The translations under genes and the position numbers were made by a program. A DNA stretch of 64,000 bases from Pythium myriotylum (Eukaryota; Oomycota; Peronosporomycetes; Pythiales; Pythiaceae), in contig JALJCQ010000024.1 in NCBI GenBank assembly GCA_023091665.1, positions 1-64,000 on the forward strand. The letters run 5' to 3'. How positions within the stretch are numbered: position 1 is the first letter of the stretch; each line of letters starts with the position of its first letter. The notes below the pieces were generated by a model. That model searched no databases. It saw nothing but the letters and a program-made list of their open reading frames with translations, and was not told the DNA's origin. Shown piece by piece: positions 8,828 through 20,197 of the stretch.

Positions 8828-11800
8828 TCAATGGTCACAGCCTTGAATTCCGAGGGCTTGAGTGAGCTCTTGGTGACGGGGACCGGGTAGACCCTTCGTG
8901 AGCAAGTCGGCGTTCATGGTTGAGCTTGGGCAGTACTTTACTTCGACTTCCCCGGACTTGACTTCATCACGAATGTGGTGGTATTTGATGTCGATGTGCT
9001 TGGCACGACCATGGTTTACTGGGTTCTTGGTCATCTTGATGCATGACTGGTTGTCTTCAAGAATCACCAACTTCGGACTTGGGACTTGTGCAGCGTCCAA
9101 TGCTTCACACAGTAGGCGATGGACCCACTTGCCCTCTTGAATTGCGAGACTCAATGCGATGTACTCGGCTTCGCTTGTAGATAGGGAGACACTTGATTGC
9201 TTCTTGGATCCCCAGCTAATGGGTCCGCCGGCAAGTGTAAACACGTAGCCGGATGTTGACTTGCGGTCTGATATGTCACCGGCCCAATCGGCATCGGAGT
9301 AGCCAGCAAACTTCATGTCCGGGTCTGTGGTGAATCGAATCCCGTGCGACTTGGTGCCTTGGAGGTAACGGAAGATGCGCTTGACGGCAATCCAATGGAC
9401 TTCATGGGGCGCTTCCATGAATCGCGAGACCATTCCCACGGCGAATGCAATGTCAGGTCGAGTGGCACACATTACATGCATCAGTGCACCAACTGCCTCG
9501 CGGTATGGGGCATTGGTGACCGGCACATCGTCTTCATTCGTCGTGGTGAGCTTGGCACTGACGTCAACTGGGCTTGCTACCGGCTTGCAGTCTTCCATGT
9601 TGAAGCGCTTTAAGATGTCACTGATGTAACGGCGCTGGCACAGAGTAACCGAACCATCTGCATTGTCGACGAGTTCGATGCCGAGGACAAACTTGCATGG
9701 ACCATTGTCGGTCATCTCGAATCGCGTCTTGAGTTGTGACTTCACGTCCGTGATCAGGTCAGGCGAACTTCCAGTAATGATCACATCGTCAACGTAGACG
9801 AGTAGGAGCACACACTGGCCATCGATACACTTGATGTACAGACACGGATCGGACTTGGATGCGTTGAAGCCGATCGATCGTACGTACTCGTCGAAGGTTT
9901 CGTTCCAGACCCGAGACGCCTGTTTTAGTCCGTAGATGGACTTGAGTAGCTTGAGACAGTCGTAGCCTCGCTCGAGTTCCATGCCTTCGGGAGTCCGGAT
10001 GAATACTTGTTCCTTCATCACGCCATAAAGGAAAGCAGTTACGACGTCGAGTTGCTCAACAGGCCAACCGAATGACTTTGCTAGTGCAATCATCATGCGA
10101 AGAGTCGTGTACTTGAATACTGGTGCAAACGTCTCGGTGTAGTCGATACCGTACTTCTGCTTGAATCCTCGAGCCACAAGTCGAGCCTTGTACTTGTCGA
10201 TCGAACCATCGGCACGTCTTTTGATCTTGAACACCCACTTGGCGTCGATCGCTCGTTCGCCGTTTGGAAGCTTGGCTGGTGAGAACACTTCTCGTTCTTG
10301 CATAGATCGTAACTCGGCGGTAATCGCACGCTTCCAGTGTTCTTGATCTGGGCCACTGACGGCCTCTTCATACGTGCTTGGTTCAGTGAAATCGCTGGTC
10401 TCTGTCAGGTTCGCACTTGCACGCCACCACTCGACTGGGGACATTCGTCGTCGGGTTGATCTTCGAACACTTTCCGAACCGCTTGCTTCATCGTCTGCGT
10501 CGGATTGCATTGGGTCAACTGGTTGTGGGGCACCTGAGCGGCGTTTGCCACTGTACTTGAAATTGGCCAAGTTGAGACCACCTTCGTTGTCGATGTCATC
10601 GAGTCGTTCCAGCAAGTCGTCCATGCCTGATGTAGTGTTTTCGAGGTACCAGCCGCCGGGCTTGGTCTCGTCGAAATTGACATCGCGACTGATGACGATC
10701 TTGTTAGCTTCAATGTCGAAGATCCGATACGCTTTTGATGACTCTTGATAACCGACGAATAGGCCAGGGCGAGACTTGGCATCCCACTTCTTGCGCATCT
10801 CACTTGGTGTGAGTACGAACGCGAGACAGCCGAAGACGCGCATGTGCTTGATGCTAGGTTTCTCACCGTAGACCAGTTCATACGGTGTCTTGTCGTTGGA
10901 CTTCGGTGATGGCAAGCGATTCTTGATGTAGATCGCGGTCATTGCTGCTTCTGCCCAGAAGATTTTGTCCAAACCAGCATGATGGAGCATGCTGCGACCC
11001 ATCGTGACGATACTTCGGATGTTGCGCTCGGCCGTACTGTTGGTTTGGTGCGCGTATGGCACAGTGACTTGCTGCTCGATGCCTTGGTCAGCATAGAACG
11101 CCTTGATTGCACTCGTAGCAAATTCCTTGGCTCCGTCGTGACGTACAAACTTGACACGGCGATCAAACTGGTTGCTGACTTGCTTGATGAATTTGATGAT
11201 CAGTGCACTGCAGTCTGACTTGGACGCAATGCATGAACCGTGCATCAAACCACTGGATTCGTCCACGATCAGGAGCAAATACTTGCTGCCGCCGATGCTG
11301 TCGACCTCCATCGGGCCACAAAGGTCGAGATGGATGAGTTCGAACGGTTGAAACTTGCGCTTCTCGGTGTTGGACTTGAATGGCTTCTGGACCATTTTGC
11401 CTTGCTGGCACCCTTGGCACATCGGTGTAGCTTTGGTGCTCGTAGGCAGATCCGCGTCCTTCACCATTGACTTGTCGAGCAACAAGCGCAACAACGGAGT
11501 CGATGCATGACCCATGCGCTCGTGCAGGATCGAGATTGCGCGGTCCGCCGAGATTGTCAAAGCTGAAGGCGAAGTGGCGCGCGGGAATGAGCGGAGCCAA
11601 AACAACCCGAACGCAAGTTGAGCAGTCGCGACGACCTTCCGCGACCTTTTGTCGAATACGCTCATTGCAGGCCCTTCGAAGACAACGCGAAACTTGCCTG
11701 ACTTGTTGATCTGCGGGATTGAAAGCAGATTCTTCCTGATTCCTGGTACGTATAATACGTCGCGGAGTTCGAGGTCACGAACTTGTCCGCCGTGAATGAT

Positions 11801-12808
11801 AGCGCGCTCGTGCACTGTGCCAACGCCGAGGATCTTGGTCTTCGTTCCTTCCGCGACCACAAGTTCACCGTGGTCGCCCTCAGCCAAACTGGCAAACATC
11901 GAGCGGTCGTTACAGACATGGTGCGTGGCACCACTGTCAATCGCCCACTTCCCAATCATGGAAGTGTCCGGCGCTATACTGGCCTCCATTGATACAGCGA
12001 AGGCGATGGCGTCATCGTCTTCTTCATAGTCGCGTTGTACGTGGTTCGCGCGTTTTCCGCCAAAGCGACCACCGCCGAATTTGCGACCTTCTTGCTTGTT
12101 CTTGGCCCAACAACGGTCAACTAAGTGACCAGTCTTGCCGCAGTGCGAGCATACACGAGTATCTTGCTCCGACACAAACGCCTTGGCTTGGTCGTCGAGC
12201 TTGGTGGCTGCAGTCTTCATCTCGCCGGCACGCTTCACGTGCTCGTTCGTGAGAGCCTTGATCACTTCTTTAGTTCTCAAGTCGGCATTGCTCATCTCGA
12301 TGTGCAGAACCACGTTCTCATAGCTCTTAGGCAAACTGCGCAGCAGACAAATTGCCACATCTTCGTCCTCCATCTTCGCGCCGATGGCCACAAGCTTGGC
12401 GTGGATGTTGAGGATCTCGTTGCAGTGATGCAACACATTCGCGCCTTCCTTCATCTCCATACTAAAGAGCTGACGCTTCAAGTAGATTCGACCCGCCTTC
12501 TGCGACCCTTCGTACAACGAACGGAGTCGCTTCCATGCCACATGAGCTTCTTCACAGTCGTCGACGATGTGGTGGTACTCCGCGTCGATATGGAGGAGCA
12601 TCAGGCCGAACGCGATGTTGTTGGTCCTGATGTATTCGTCCTTGATCCGCGGGTCCGAGAACGTCGGCGTCTCGTTGATGTTCACGACATTCCACACCGA
12701 CTTGGTTAGGAACACGCCTCGCATGTAGCGTGCCCACGAAGCGTAGTTGTCGCCACGGAACTTGTCAACGAGAGTCTTTGTCTTGTCCGTCATGGTACTT
12801 GGGCTCAT
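8828..12808 (-). CDS. Family A Gag-Pol polyprotein, intact
   Basis: This 1326-residue polyprotein encodes all functions needed for retrotransposition. Residues about 1-200 are Gag (DUF4219/UBN2-like, starting DKFRGDNYASW). The CCHC zinc knuckle is C220, C223, H228, C233. The aspartic protease is D291-S-G-A. The GAG-pre-integrase zinc motif is H429, H434, C464, C467. Integrase is D495, D558, E594 (D,D35E). RT carries YVDD at 1005-1008. RNase H carries D1172 (YSDADW), the TSEAEY helix, D1252 and D1273. Gag and Pol are in one frame with no frameshift site needed. The start is the ATG inside the PBS (ggttATGagcc). A second ATG at codon 6 is possible. All catalytic residues are present, so I expect a functional protein. 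Confidence 0.95.
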   Translation of the reverse strand: MSPSTMTDKTKTLVDKFRGDNYASWARYMRGVFLTKSVWNVVNINETPTFSDPRIKDEYIRTNNIAFGLMLLHIDAEYHHIVDDCEEAHVAWKRLRSLYEGSQKAGRIYLKRQLFSMEMKEGANVLHHCNEILNIHAKLVAIGAKMEDEDVAICLLRSLPKSYENVVLHIEMSNADLRTKEVIKALTNEHVKRAGEMKTAATKLDDQAKAFVSEQDTRVCSHCGKTGHLVDRCWAKNKQEGRKFGGGRFGGKRANHVQRDYEEDDDAIAFAVSMEASIAPDTSMIGKWAIDSGATHHVCNDRSMFASLAEGDHGELVVAEGTKTKILGVGTVHERAIIHGGQVRDLELRDVLYVPGIRKNLLSIPQINKSGKFRVVFEGPAMSVFDKRSRKVVATAQLAFGLFWLRSFPRATSPSALTISADRAISILHERMGHASTPLLRLLLDKSMVKDADLPTSTKATPMCQGCQQGKMVQKPFKSNTEKRKFQPFELIHLDLCGPMEVDSIGGSKYLLLIVDESSGLMHGSCIASKSDCSALIIKFIKQVSNQFDRRVKFVRHDGAKEFATSAIKAFYADQGIEQQVTVPYAHQTNSTAERNIRSIVTMGRSMLHHAGLDKIFWAEAAMTAIYIKNRLPSPKSNDKTPYELVYGEKPSIKHMRVFGCLAFVLTPSEMRKKWDAKSRPGLFVGYQESSKAYRIFDIEANKIVISRDVNFDETKPGGWYLENTTSGMDDLLERLDDIDNEGGLNLANFKYSGKRRSGAPQPVDPMQSDADDEASGSESVRRSTRRRMSPVEWWRASANLTETSDFTEPSTYEEAVSGPDQEHWKRAITAELRSMQEREVFSPAKLPNGERAIDAKWVFKIKRRADGSIDKYKARLVARGFKQKYGIDYTETFAPVFKYTTLRMMIALAKSFGWPVEQLDVVTAFLYGVMKEQVFIRTPEGMELERGYDCLKLLKSIYGLKQASRVWNETFDEYVRSIGFNASKSDPCLYIKCIDGQCVLLLVYVDDVIITGSSPDLITDVKSQLKTRFEMTDNGPCKFVLGIELVDNADGSVTLCQRRYISDILKRFNMEDCKPVASPVDVSAKLTTTNEDDVPVTNAPYREAVGALMHVMCATRPDIAFAVGMVSRFMEAPHEVHWIAVKRIFRYLQGTKSHGIRFTTDPDMKFAGYSDADWAGDISDRKSTSGYVFTLAGGPISWGSKKQSSVSLSTSEAEYIALSLAIQEGKWVHRLLCEALDAAQVPSPKLVILEDNQSCIKMTKNPVNHGRAKHIDIKYHHIRDEVKSGEVEVKYCPSSTMNADLLTKGLPGPRHQELTQALGIQGCDH

Positions 12809-12812
12809 AACC
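12798..12812 (-). promoter_or_regulatory. Primer binding site of A-2 (tRNA-Met half-molecule)
   Basis: On the minus strand it reads ggttatgagcccaag and directly follows the 5' LTR. It is complementary to a tRNA anticodon arm with stem UUGGG/CCCAA and loop CUCAUAA, that is, anticodon CAU. It includes the Gag start codon. Confidence 0.8.
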
Positions 12813-13167
12813 TATTAAAGGTCACGAAGTCGAGAAGAGGAGTGGACTTGACTGAAGCTTGGCAAAATGCAGAGTGAATTGATCGGGACTTAGTTCGCTG
12901 TCGCTACCTCTAAGCCGTCTTGTGTCCTACGCTACCATAAACATATGCATGTCCTACCTATCGTAATCATATGCAGAGGTATACACACTTCGTGGGTACT
13001 TCAACAAGGTTGATGGGTTGAACTGGGTTCAACCCAGAACTAGATGGAGAACTTTCCACCTGAGAATTTTCTACATGAGAATCTTCCACATGAGAATTTT
13101 CTACAGTTGAATCTTCCACAACTTGAACTTCAACTTCAAGATGTTGTGACACATTGTACCCATAATA
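12813..13167 (-). repeat. Family A LTR (5' LTR of A-2)
   Basis: It is 355 bp and differs from the partner LTR at 8466 by one visible substitution. In element orientation the core promoter lies near its left end, close to the PBS. Confidence 0.95.
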
Positions 13168-13388
13168 GCATGTCCTACCTATCGTAATCATATGCAGAGG
13201 TATACACACTTCGTGGGTACTTCAACAAAGTTGATGGGTTGAACTGGGTTCAACCCAGAACTAGATGGAGAACTTTCCACCTGAGAATTTTCTACATGGG
13301 AATCTTCCACATGAGAATTTTCTACAGTTGAATCTTCCACAACTTGAACTTCAACTTCAAGATGTTGTGACACATTGTACCCATAATA
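13168..13388 (-). repeat. Right part of the split antisense A LTR
   Basis: After the target duplication gcatg (13168-13172), 216 bp complete the LTR that began at 8188 (139 + 216 = 355). It ends cccataata and is followed by cggtcc of family B, the same junction as at 4570/4571. Confidence 0.92.
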
Positions 13389-16300
13389 CGGTCCAAGCGG
13401 TTGGCGTGGGAGACATTCTCATGTCGATGAAGACTCCAAGCGGTGTCAAGAAGGGTTTGCTCACCAACGTGTGGCATATCCCCAAGCTCAGCCGCAACCT
13501 GTTCTCGGTCGGAAGATTCACGGAGGACGTTGCTCCCGTGACGTTCGACAAGGACGGTTGCTTCGTCGTTCTCAAGGGCGCCAAGCGGACCATCGGCACT
13601 CGAATCGGCAAGGGTCTGTTTAAGCTCAACATGTCTCCAGTGTCGACTGAGGCAGCCCACGCCGCCAGTACAAGACGAGGTCACGCCATGTCCAAGTCGT
13701 ACCTGTGGCACCTCCGACTCGGTCACATCGGCTTCAGCGGTCTCGAAGCCATCGTCAAGAAGGACCTCGCCGACGGACTCGATATCGGGTCTGTGCAGGA
13801 GTGGGAGGTCTGTGAAGGCTGTGCACTCGGCAAGCTGACTCGCGTCAAGTTCCAGTCGGGCACGACCAAGCGGTCTGCGAATCTGCTTGACGTCGTGTAC
13901 AGCGATGTGGCCGGCCCCATGAAGACTCCGACTTTCGGCGGCATGAAGTACTTTGCCACCTTCACCGACGCCAAGTCTCGACTGTGCAAGTTGTACCTGA
14001 TGCGGTCCAAGGACGAAGTCTACGACAAGTTCGTCGGGTTCGTCAACTGGGCCGAGAACCAAACCGGTCGTCGAGTCAAGGTGCTTCGAACCGACGGCGG
14101 CGGCGAGTACCAGTCGGCCAAACTTGCCAAGTTCTGCCGCAAGCGTGGCATCGAGCACGACGTCACGCCGCCATACACGCCTCAGTTGAACGGTGTGGCG
14201 GAGCGCATGAACCGAACCATCGGTGAGTGTGGTCGTTGCAAGCTCCACCATGCCAACTTGTCCGACGAGTACTGGGGCGAAGCCGTCATGACTGCAGTCG
14301 AAGTTCGCAACCGACTTCCGACCCGCGCTCAAGACTTGTACAAGTCGCCGTACGAAGAATGGTACGGGAAGAAGCCCTTGCTCGCCAACTTCAAGGTGTT
14401 CGGCTGCCATGCGTACGTCCACGTGCCCAAGGAGAAGCGGTCGAAGTTCGACGCCCGAGCCATCTTGTGTCGGTTCCTCGGCTACTCGGACCACGAGAAG
14501 GCGTATCGGTTCGAAGAAATCGCAACCGGTCGGATCGTCATCAGTCGAGACGCGCAGTTCATGGAAGACACGTTCGACGATGGCAAGCGCGAAGAACCCT
14601 GGAGCAAGTCCGTCGAGTTCCGCGATGATGAAGATCAAGATGAAGCAACCGACAACCAAGATGATGAAGACATGGGTGAGCAGCCAGCCTCACCAGCACC
14701 AAGTCAGCGCAGCTACGAGCGACCGGAGTGGCAACAGGGCCAGCGGTCGCAGCGTCCAGCAGCACCAGCATCGGCCCAGCAGCCGAATGTCGACTACGCA
14801 CCAGGGTCCAAGCGCCACTCTCGCACGCACTCGCTCGAGAACCTGGCTGAACCGCCAGTTGAGAAGCGCTACGGACGGGTTGGTCGCACAAGTGGTGCGA
14901 CTCCACCACCCACGCAAGGTCCAAGGACATCGCTCGAAGATCTGTCTGCACTGCTCACGTCGATCGAAGAGGAAGGCGTAGAAGATGAAGACGAAGAAGG
15001 CGAAGACGTGCAAGAACAAGGGGGAGAAGACCAAGATTACGATCTCGAAGAGTTTGCTCTCGTCGTGAATTCAGGGGGGGAGTTGCCGACATCGTTCAAG
15101 TCGGCGATGGAATCCGACGACGCCAGCAACTGGAAGGAAGCCTGCGACTCCGAGCTCGAGTCGCTCAAGAAGAACGAGACATGGGACCTAGTCCCTTTGC
15201 CAGCCGGACGCAAGGCCATCACCAGCAAGTGGGTGTTCAAGGTCAAGGAAACCGCCGAAGGACTCGTCGAGCGGTACAAGGCTCGACTCGTTGCCAAGGG
15301 GTTCCTGCAGAAGTACGGCATCGACTTCGAAGAGACATTCGCACCCGTCGCCAAGTTCACGTCGATCCGAACCAACCTCAGCATCGCCGCTCGACACAAG
15401 CTCATGATCCATCAGATGGATGTCAAGACGGCGTTCCTGAACGGCAACCTCGACGAAGAAATCTACATGAAGCAGCCCGAAGGCTTCGTCGACCACCGCC
15501 ACCCCGACTACGTGTGCAAGCTCAAGCGCTCGCTCTACGGTCTCAAGCAGTCGCCACGCATGTGGAACCAGACCATCGACGCCTTCATGCGCAAGGTCGG
15601 CTTCACCAAGTGCGGGATGGACCACTGCGTGTACGTCAAGCGGAGCGGCTCAGCGATGATCTTCGTGGTGATCTACGTCGACGACCTCATCCTCGCCTGC
15701 AACAGCCTCGAGTTGCTCACGGCGACCAAGCGTGCACTCAGCGAACGCTTCGAGATGTCCGACCTCGGCGAACTCAAGTACTGCCTCGGCATGGAAGTTG
15801 ATCAAGACCCCAAGTCAGGCGACGTGACCATGCGGCAGACCAAGTTCCTGCAGTCGATCCTGACCAAGTTCGGCATGCAAGACTGCAAACCAGTGAGGAC
15901 CCCTCAAGACCCCGGACTCAAGCTGACCAAGGCCATGTGCGAAGGTGGTTGCAAGCACGAAGACACCATGAAGAACGTGCCGTACCGAAGTGCAGTCGGC
16001 GCACTCATGTACCTCGTGGTCGGCACTCGACCAGACCTCGCAGCGGCAGTCGGCACACTCAGCCAGTTCGCCGCGGACCCGTGTCCAACACATTGGCAAG
16101 CTCTCAAGCGTGTGCTCCGGTATCTGCAAGCGACTCCGACGTACGGCCTGCAGTTCTCGGCATCGAACGACGGAAGACTGGTCGGCTACTCCGACGCCGA
16201 CTGGGCTGGCGACATCGAGTCACGTCGAAGCACCAGCGGCTACGTGTTCATGCTCAACGGCGGATGCATCAGCTGGCGCAGCAAGAAGCAGCGAACTGTC

Positions 16301-16434
16301 GCCCTCTCCTCGACCGAAGCAGAGTACATGGCTCTATCGGAAGCGATCCAAGAAGCCGTGTGGCTCAAGGCGTTCCTGTGCGAACTCGGCGAAGTTGCAA
16401 GTGACCACGCGCTCACGGTGTACGAAGACAACCA
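13389..16434 (+). pseudogene. Family B Gag-Pol remnant truncated in RNase H, element B-3
   Basis: As in B-2, the frame enters from the antisense A LTR (in-frame ATG at 13265). It covers the end of the protease region, pre-integrase, integrase (all three acidic residues), RT with YVDD and most of RNase H. It breaks off after VYEDN(Q), so the last RNase H Asp (KHIDIRYH) and the 3' LTR are lost. The 16435 junction adds a foreign tail. It carries TQGP...ALVVNS and a Gly for Glu change in KCGMDH that is shared with the duplicate at 43033. Confidence 0.88.
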
Positions 16435-16520
16435 GCACAGACCCGATATCGAGTCCGTCGGCGAGGTCCTTCTTGACGATGGCTTCGAGTCCGCTGAAGC
16501 CGATGTGACCGAGTCGGAGG
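16435..16520 (-). other. Inversion junction: 86 bp of antisense B integrase region
   Basis: Sequence from the B pre-integrase domain (codons for [10 protein letters not shown]...DIGS) lies here in reverse orientation, between truncated forward B-3 and a reverse B LTR. Read forward it adds a spurious tail to the B-3 frame, which ends at 16564. The same 86 bp at 46079-46164 shows that the inversion predates the segmental duplication. Confidence 0.88.
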
Positions 16521-16879
16521 TGTTGGAAGGTCGCTTGGTTGGTGGGATGCAAAATGCAAAGTGAATTGATCGGGACTTAGTTCGCTACTGCTACCTCTAA
16601 GCCGTCTGTGTGTGTCCTACGCTACCATAATCAAATGTATGTCCTACCTATCGTAAACATATGCAAACATAAACTGACTTCGTGGATACTTCAACGAAGT
16701 CGATGGGTGGCACTGGATTCAAACCAGAACCAGACGGAGAATCTTCCTCATGTCGAATCTTCCACATGTCGAATCTTCCACGGAGAATCTTCTGCAGGAG
16801 AATCTTCTACAGCCGAGCTTCAACTGCCGAGCTTCAACTGGAATGATGACGCTGGGTTCGAGGCGCATCATCTTCAACA
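16521..16879 (-). repeat. Family B LTR, reverse, shared by B-4 and the junction fragment
   Basis: This 359-bp LTR reads TGTTGGAAGG...CTTCAACA on the plus strand. Its left flank is B integrase sequence (cggagg) and its right flank is the reverse purine tract (ctccccctcg) of B-4. It carries two copies of the 16-bp unit atgtcgaatcttccac. The duplicate at 46165 has three. Confidence 0.92.
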
Positions 16880-19837
16880 CTCCCCCTCGACTCGACTGCG
16901 TCTTGAACACCAAGCTTGGTGCGGAGCACGTCGAACTGGACAGTGGGGATCGGCTTGGTCATGATGTCGGCAAGCATGTCTTGGGTCGGGCAATACTGGA
17001 GAGACACTTGGCCGTCCTCGACCTTCTCACGAACGAAGTGGTAGCGAATGTCGATGTGCTTGGTGCGCTTTGTGGAACTCGGGGTTCTTGGCCAACGCGA
17101 TGGCACCTTGGTTGTCTTCGTACACCGTGAGCGCTTGGTCGCTTGCAACTTCGCCGAGTTCGCACAGGAAACGCCTTGAGCCACACGGCTTCTTGGATCG
17201 CTTCCGATAGAGCCATGTACTCTGCTTCGGTCGAGGAGAGGGCGACAGTTCGCTGCTTCTTGCTGCGCCAGCTGATGCATCCGCCGTTGAGCATGAACAC
17301 GTAGCCGCTGGTGCTTCGACGTGACTCGATGTCGCCAGCCCAGTCGGCGTCGGAGTAGCCGACCAGTCTTCCGTCGTTCGATGCCGAGAACTGCAGGCCG
17401 TACGTCGGAGTCGCTTGCAGATACCGGAGCACACGCTTGAGAGCTTGCCAATGTGTTGGACACGGGTCCGCGGCGAACTGGCTGAGTGTGCCGACTGCCG
17501 CTGCGAGGTCTGGTCGAGTGCCGACCACGAGGTACATGAGTGCGCCGACTGCACTTCGGTACGGCACGTTCTTCATGTGTCTTCGTGCTTGCAACCACCT
17601 TCGCACATGGCCTTGGTCAGCTTGAGTCCGGGGTCTTGAGGGGTCCTCACTGGTTTGCAGTCTTGCATGCCGAACTTGGTCAGGATCGACTGCAGGAACT
17701 TGGTCTGCCGCATGGTCACGTCGCCTGACTTGGGGTCTTGATCAACTTCCATGCCGAGGCAGTACTTGAGTTCGCCGAGGTCGGACATCTCGAAGCGTTC
17801 GCTGAGTGCACGCTTGGTCGCCGTGAGCAACTCGAGGCTGTTGCAGGCGAGGATGAGGTCGTCGACGTAGATCACACACGAAGATCATCGCTGAGCCGCT
17901 CGCTTGACGTACACGCAGTGGTCCATCTCGCACTTGGTGAAGCCGACCTTGCGCATGAAGGCGTCGATGGTCTGGTTCCACATGCGTGGCGACTGCTTGA
18001 GACCGTAGAGCGGAGCGCTTGAGCTTGCACACGTAGTCCGGGTGGCGCCTGGTCGACGAAGCCTTCGGGCTGCTTCATGTAGATTTCTCGTCGAGGTTGC
18101 CGTTCAGGAACGCCGTTCTTGACATCCATCTGATGGATCATGAGCTTGTGTCGAGCGGCGATGCTGAGGATGGTCCGGATCGACGTGAACTTGGCGACGG
18201 GTGCGAATGTCTCTTCGAAGTCGATGCCGTACTTCTGCAGGAACCCCTTGGCAACGAGTCGAGCCTTGTACCGCTCGACGAGTCCTTCGGCGGTTTCCTT
18301 GACCTTGAACACCCACTTGCTGGTGATGGCCTTGCGTCCGGCTGGCAAAGGGACTAGGTCCCAGGTCTCGTTCTTCTTGAGCGACTCGAGCTCGGAGTCG
18401 CAGGCTTCCTTCCAGTTGCTGGCGTCGTCGGATTCCATCGCCGACTTGAACGATGTCGGCAACTCTCCCCCTGAATTCACGACGAGAGCAAAACTCTTCG
18501 AGATCGTAATCTTGGTCTTCTCCCCCTTGTTCTTGCACGTCTTCGCCTTCTTCGTCTTCATCTTCTACGCTTCCTCTTCGATCGACGTGAGCAGTGCAGA
18601 CAGATCTTCGAGCGATGTCCCTTGGACTTGCGTGGGTGGTGGAGTCGCACCACTTGTGCGACCAACCCGTCCGTAGCGCTTCTCAACTGGCGGTTCAGCC
18701 AGGTTCTCGAGCGAGTGCGTGCGAGAGTGGGCGCTTGGACCCTGGTGCGTAGTCGACATTCGGCTGCTGGGCCGATGCTGGTGCTGCTGGACGCTGCGAC
18801 CGCTGGCCCTGTTGCCACTCCGGTCGCTCGTAGCTGCGCTGACTTGGTGCTGGTGAGGCTGGCTGCTCACCCATGTCTTCATCATCTTGGTTGTCGGTTG
18901 CTTCATCTTGATCTTCATCATCGCGGGAACTCGACGGACTTGCTCCAGGGTTCTTCGCGCTTGCCATCGTCGAACGTGTCTTCCATGAACTGCGCGTCTC
19001 CGACTGATGACGATCCGACCGGTTGCGATTTCTTCGAACCGATACGCCTTCTCGTGGTCCGAGTAGCCGAGGAACCGACACAAGATGGCTCGGGCGTCGA
19101 ACTTCGACCGCTTCTCCTTGGGCACGTGGACGTACGCATGGCAGCCGAACACCTTGAAGTTGGCGAGCAAGGGCTTCTTCCCGTACCATTCTTCGTACGG
19201 CGACTTGTACAAGTCTTGAGCGCGGGTCGGAAGTCGGTTGCGAACTTCGACTGCAGTCATGACGGCTTCGCCCCAGTACTCGTCGGACAAGTTGGCATGG
19301 TGGAGCTTGCAACGACCACACTCACCGATGGTTCGGTTCATGCGCTCCGCCACACCGTTCAACTGAGGCGTGTATGGCGGCGTGACGTCGTGCTCGATGC
19401 CACGCTTGCGGCAGAACTTGGCAAGTTTGGCCGACTGGTACTCGCCGCCGCCGTCGGTTCGAAGCACCTTGACTCGACGACCGGTTTGGTTCTCGGCCCA
19501 GTTGACGAACCCGACGAACTTGTCGTAGACTTCGTCCTTGGACCGCATCAGGTACAACTTGCACAGTCGAGACTTGGCGTCGGTGAAGGTGGCAAAGTAC
19601 TTCATGCGCCGAAAGTCGGAGTCTTCATGGGGCCGGCCACATCGCTGTACACGACGTCAAGCAGATTCGCAGACCGCTTGGTCGTGCCCGACTGGAACTT
19701 GACGCGAGTCAGCTTGCCGAGTGCACAGCCTTCACAGACCTCCCACTCTTGCACAGACCCCAATGTCGAGTCCGTCGGCGAGGTCCTTCTTGACGATGGC
19801 TTCGAGTCCGCTGAAGCCGATGTGACCGAGTCGGAGG
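16834..19837 (-). pseudogene. Family B Gag-Pol remnant with many single-base indels, element B-4
   Basis: Reverse-strand family B sequence from pre-integrase (5' end at 19837, joined directly to the next LTR) to the stop codon inside the LTR at 16834. Gag and protease are absent. Compared with the duplicate B-10 (46494-49491), which is open throughout, this copy has about 18 one-base insertions or deletions, mostly in short homopolymers, and almost no substitutions. Clear examples lie near 17069, 17168, 17577, 18084, 18490, 18620 and 18988. The frame is therefore broken into pieces such as 18565-19605 (integrase) and 17872-18561 (RT). This pattern may be sequence error and not decay. Confidence 0.85.
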
Positions 19838-20197
19838 TGTTGGAAGGTCGCTTGGTTGGTGGGATGCAAAATGCAAAGTGAATTGATCGGGGACTTAGTT
19901 CGCTACTGCTACCTCTAAGCCGTCTGTGTGTGTCCTACGCTACCATAATCAAATGTATGTCCTACCTATCGTAACATATGCAAACATAAACTGACTTCGT
20001 GGATACTTCAACGAAGTCGATGGGTGGGCACTGGATTCAAACCAGAACCAGACGGAGAATCTTCCTCATGTCGAATCTTCCACATGTCGAATCTTCCACG
20101 GAGAATCTTCTGCAGGAGAATCTTCTACAGCCGAGCTTCAACTGCCGAGCTTCAACTGGAATGATGACGCTGGGTTCGAGGCGCATCATCTTCAACA
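19838..20197 (-). repeat. Family B LTR, reverse, shared by B-4 and B-5
   Basis: It is 360 bp and carries three one-base indels relative to the LTR at 49492 (extra g near 19891, missing a near 19974, extra g near 20028). One LTR serves as the 5' end of B-4 and the 3' end of B-5, the signature of tandem elements sharing an LTR. Confidence 0.9.

Larger units (their letters stand above)
8466..13167 (-). mobile_element. Complete family A copia element A-2
   Basis: The 4702-bp element has two 355-bp LTRs, a PBS, one full Gag-Pol frame and a purine tract. It is inserted in an antisense A LTR with 5-bp target duplications gcatg at 8461-8465 and 13168-13172. The two LTRs differ by one base that I can see (ctacatggg versus ctacatgag), which points to a recent insertion. 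Confidence 0.95.
1..16879. repeat. Segmental duplication, left copy (partner 24468-46539)
   Basis: The order and junctions of A-1, B-1, the antisense A LTR, B-2, the split A LTR with A-2, B-3 and the inversion junction recur at 24468-46539 at near identity. The offset is 24467 at the left end and 29644 after 8.8 kb. The change in offset is explained by B-8 plus its target duplication (5017 bp, right copy only), a 21-bp deletion near 5820 in the left copy, and one extra 139-bp unit in the right copy. The left copy starts outside the window. The right copy begins immediately where the left block ends (24316/24317), which suggests a tandem arrangement. Confidence 0.9.

Noticed and set aside
16538..16564. 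Genuine C-terminal domain in the B-3 frame after residue VYEDNQ
   Set aside because: The tail is antisense B integrase and LTR sequence read through an inversion junction.
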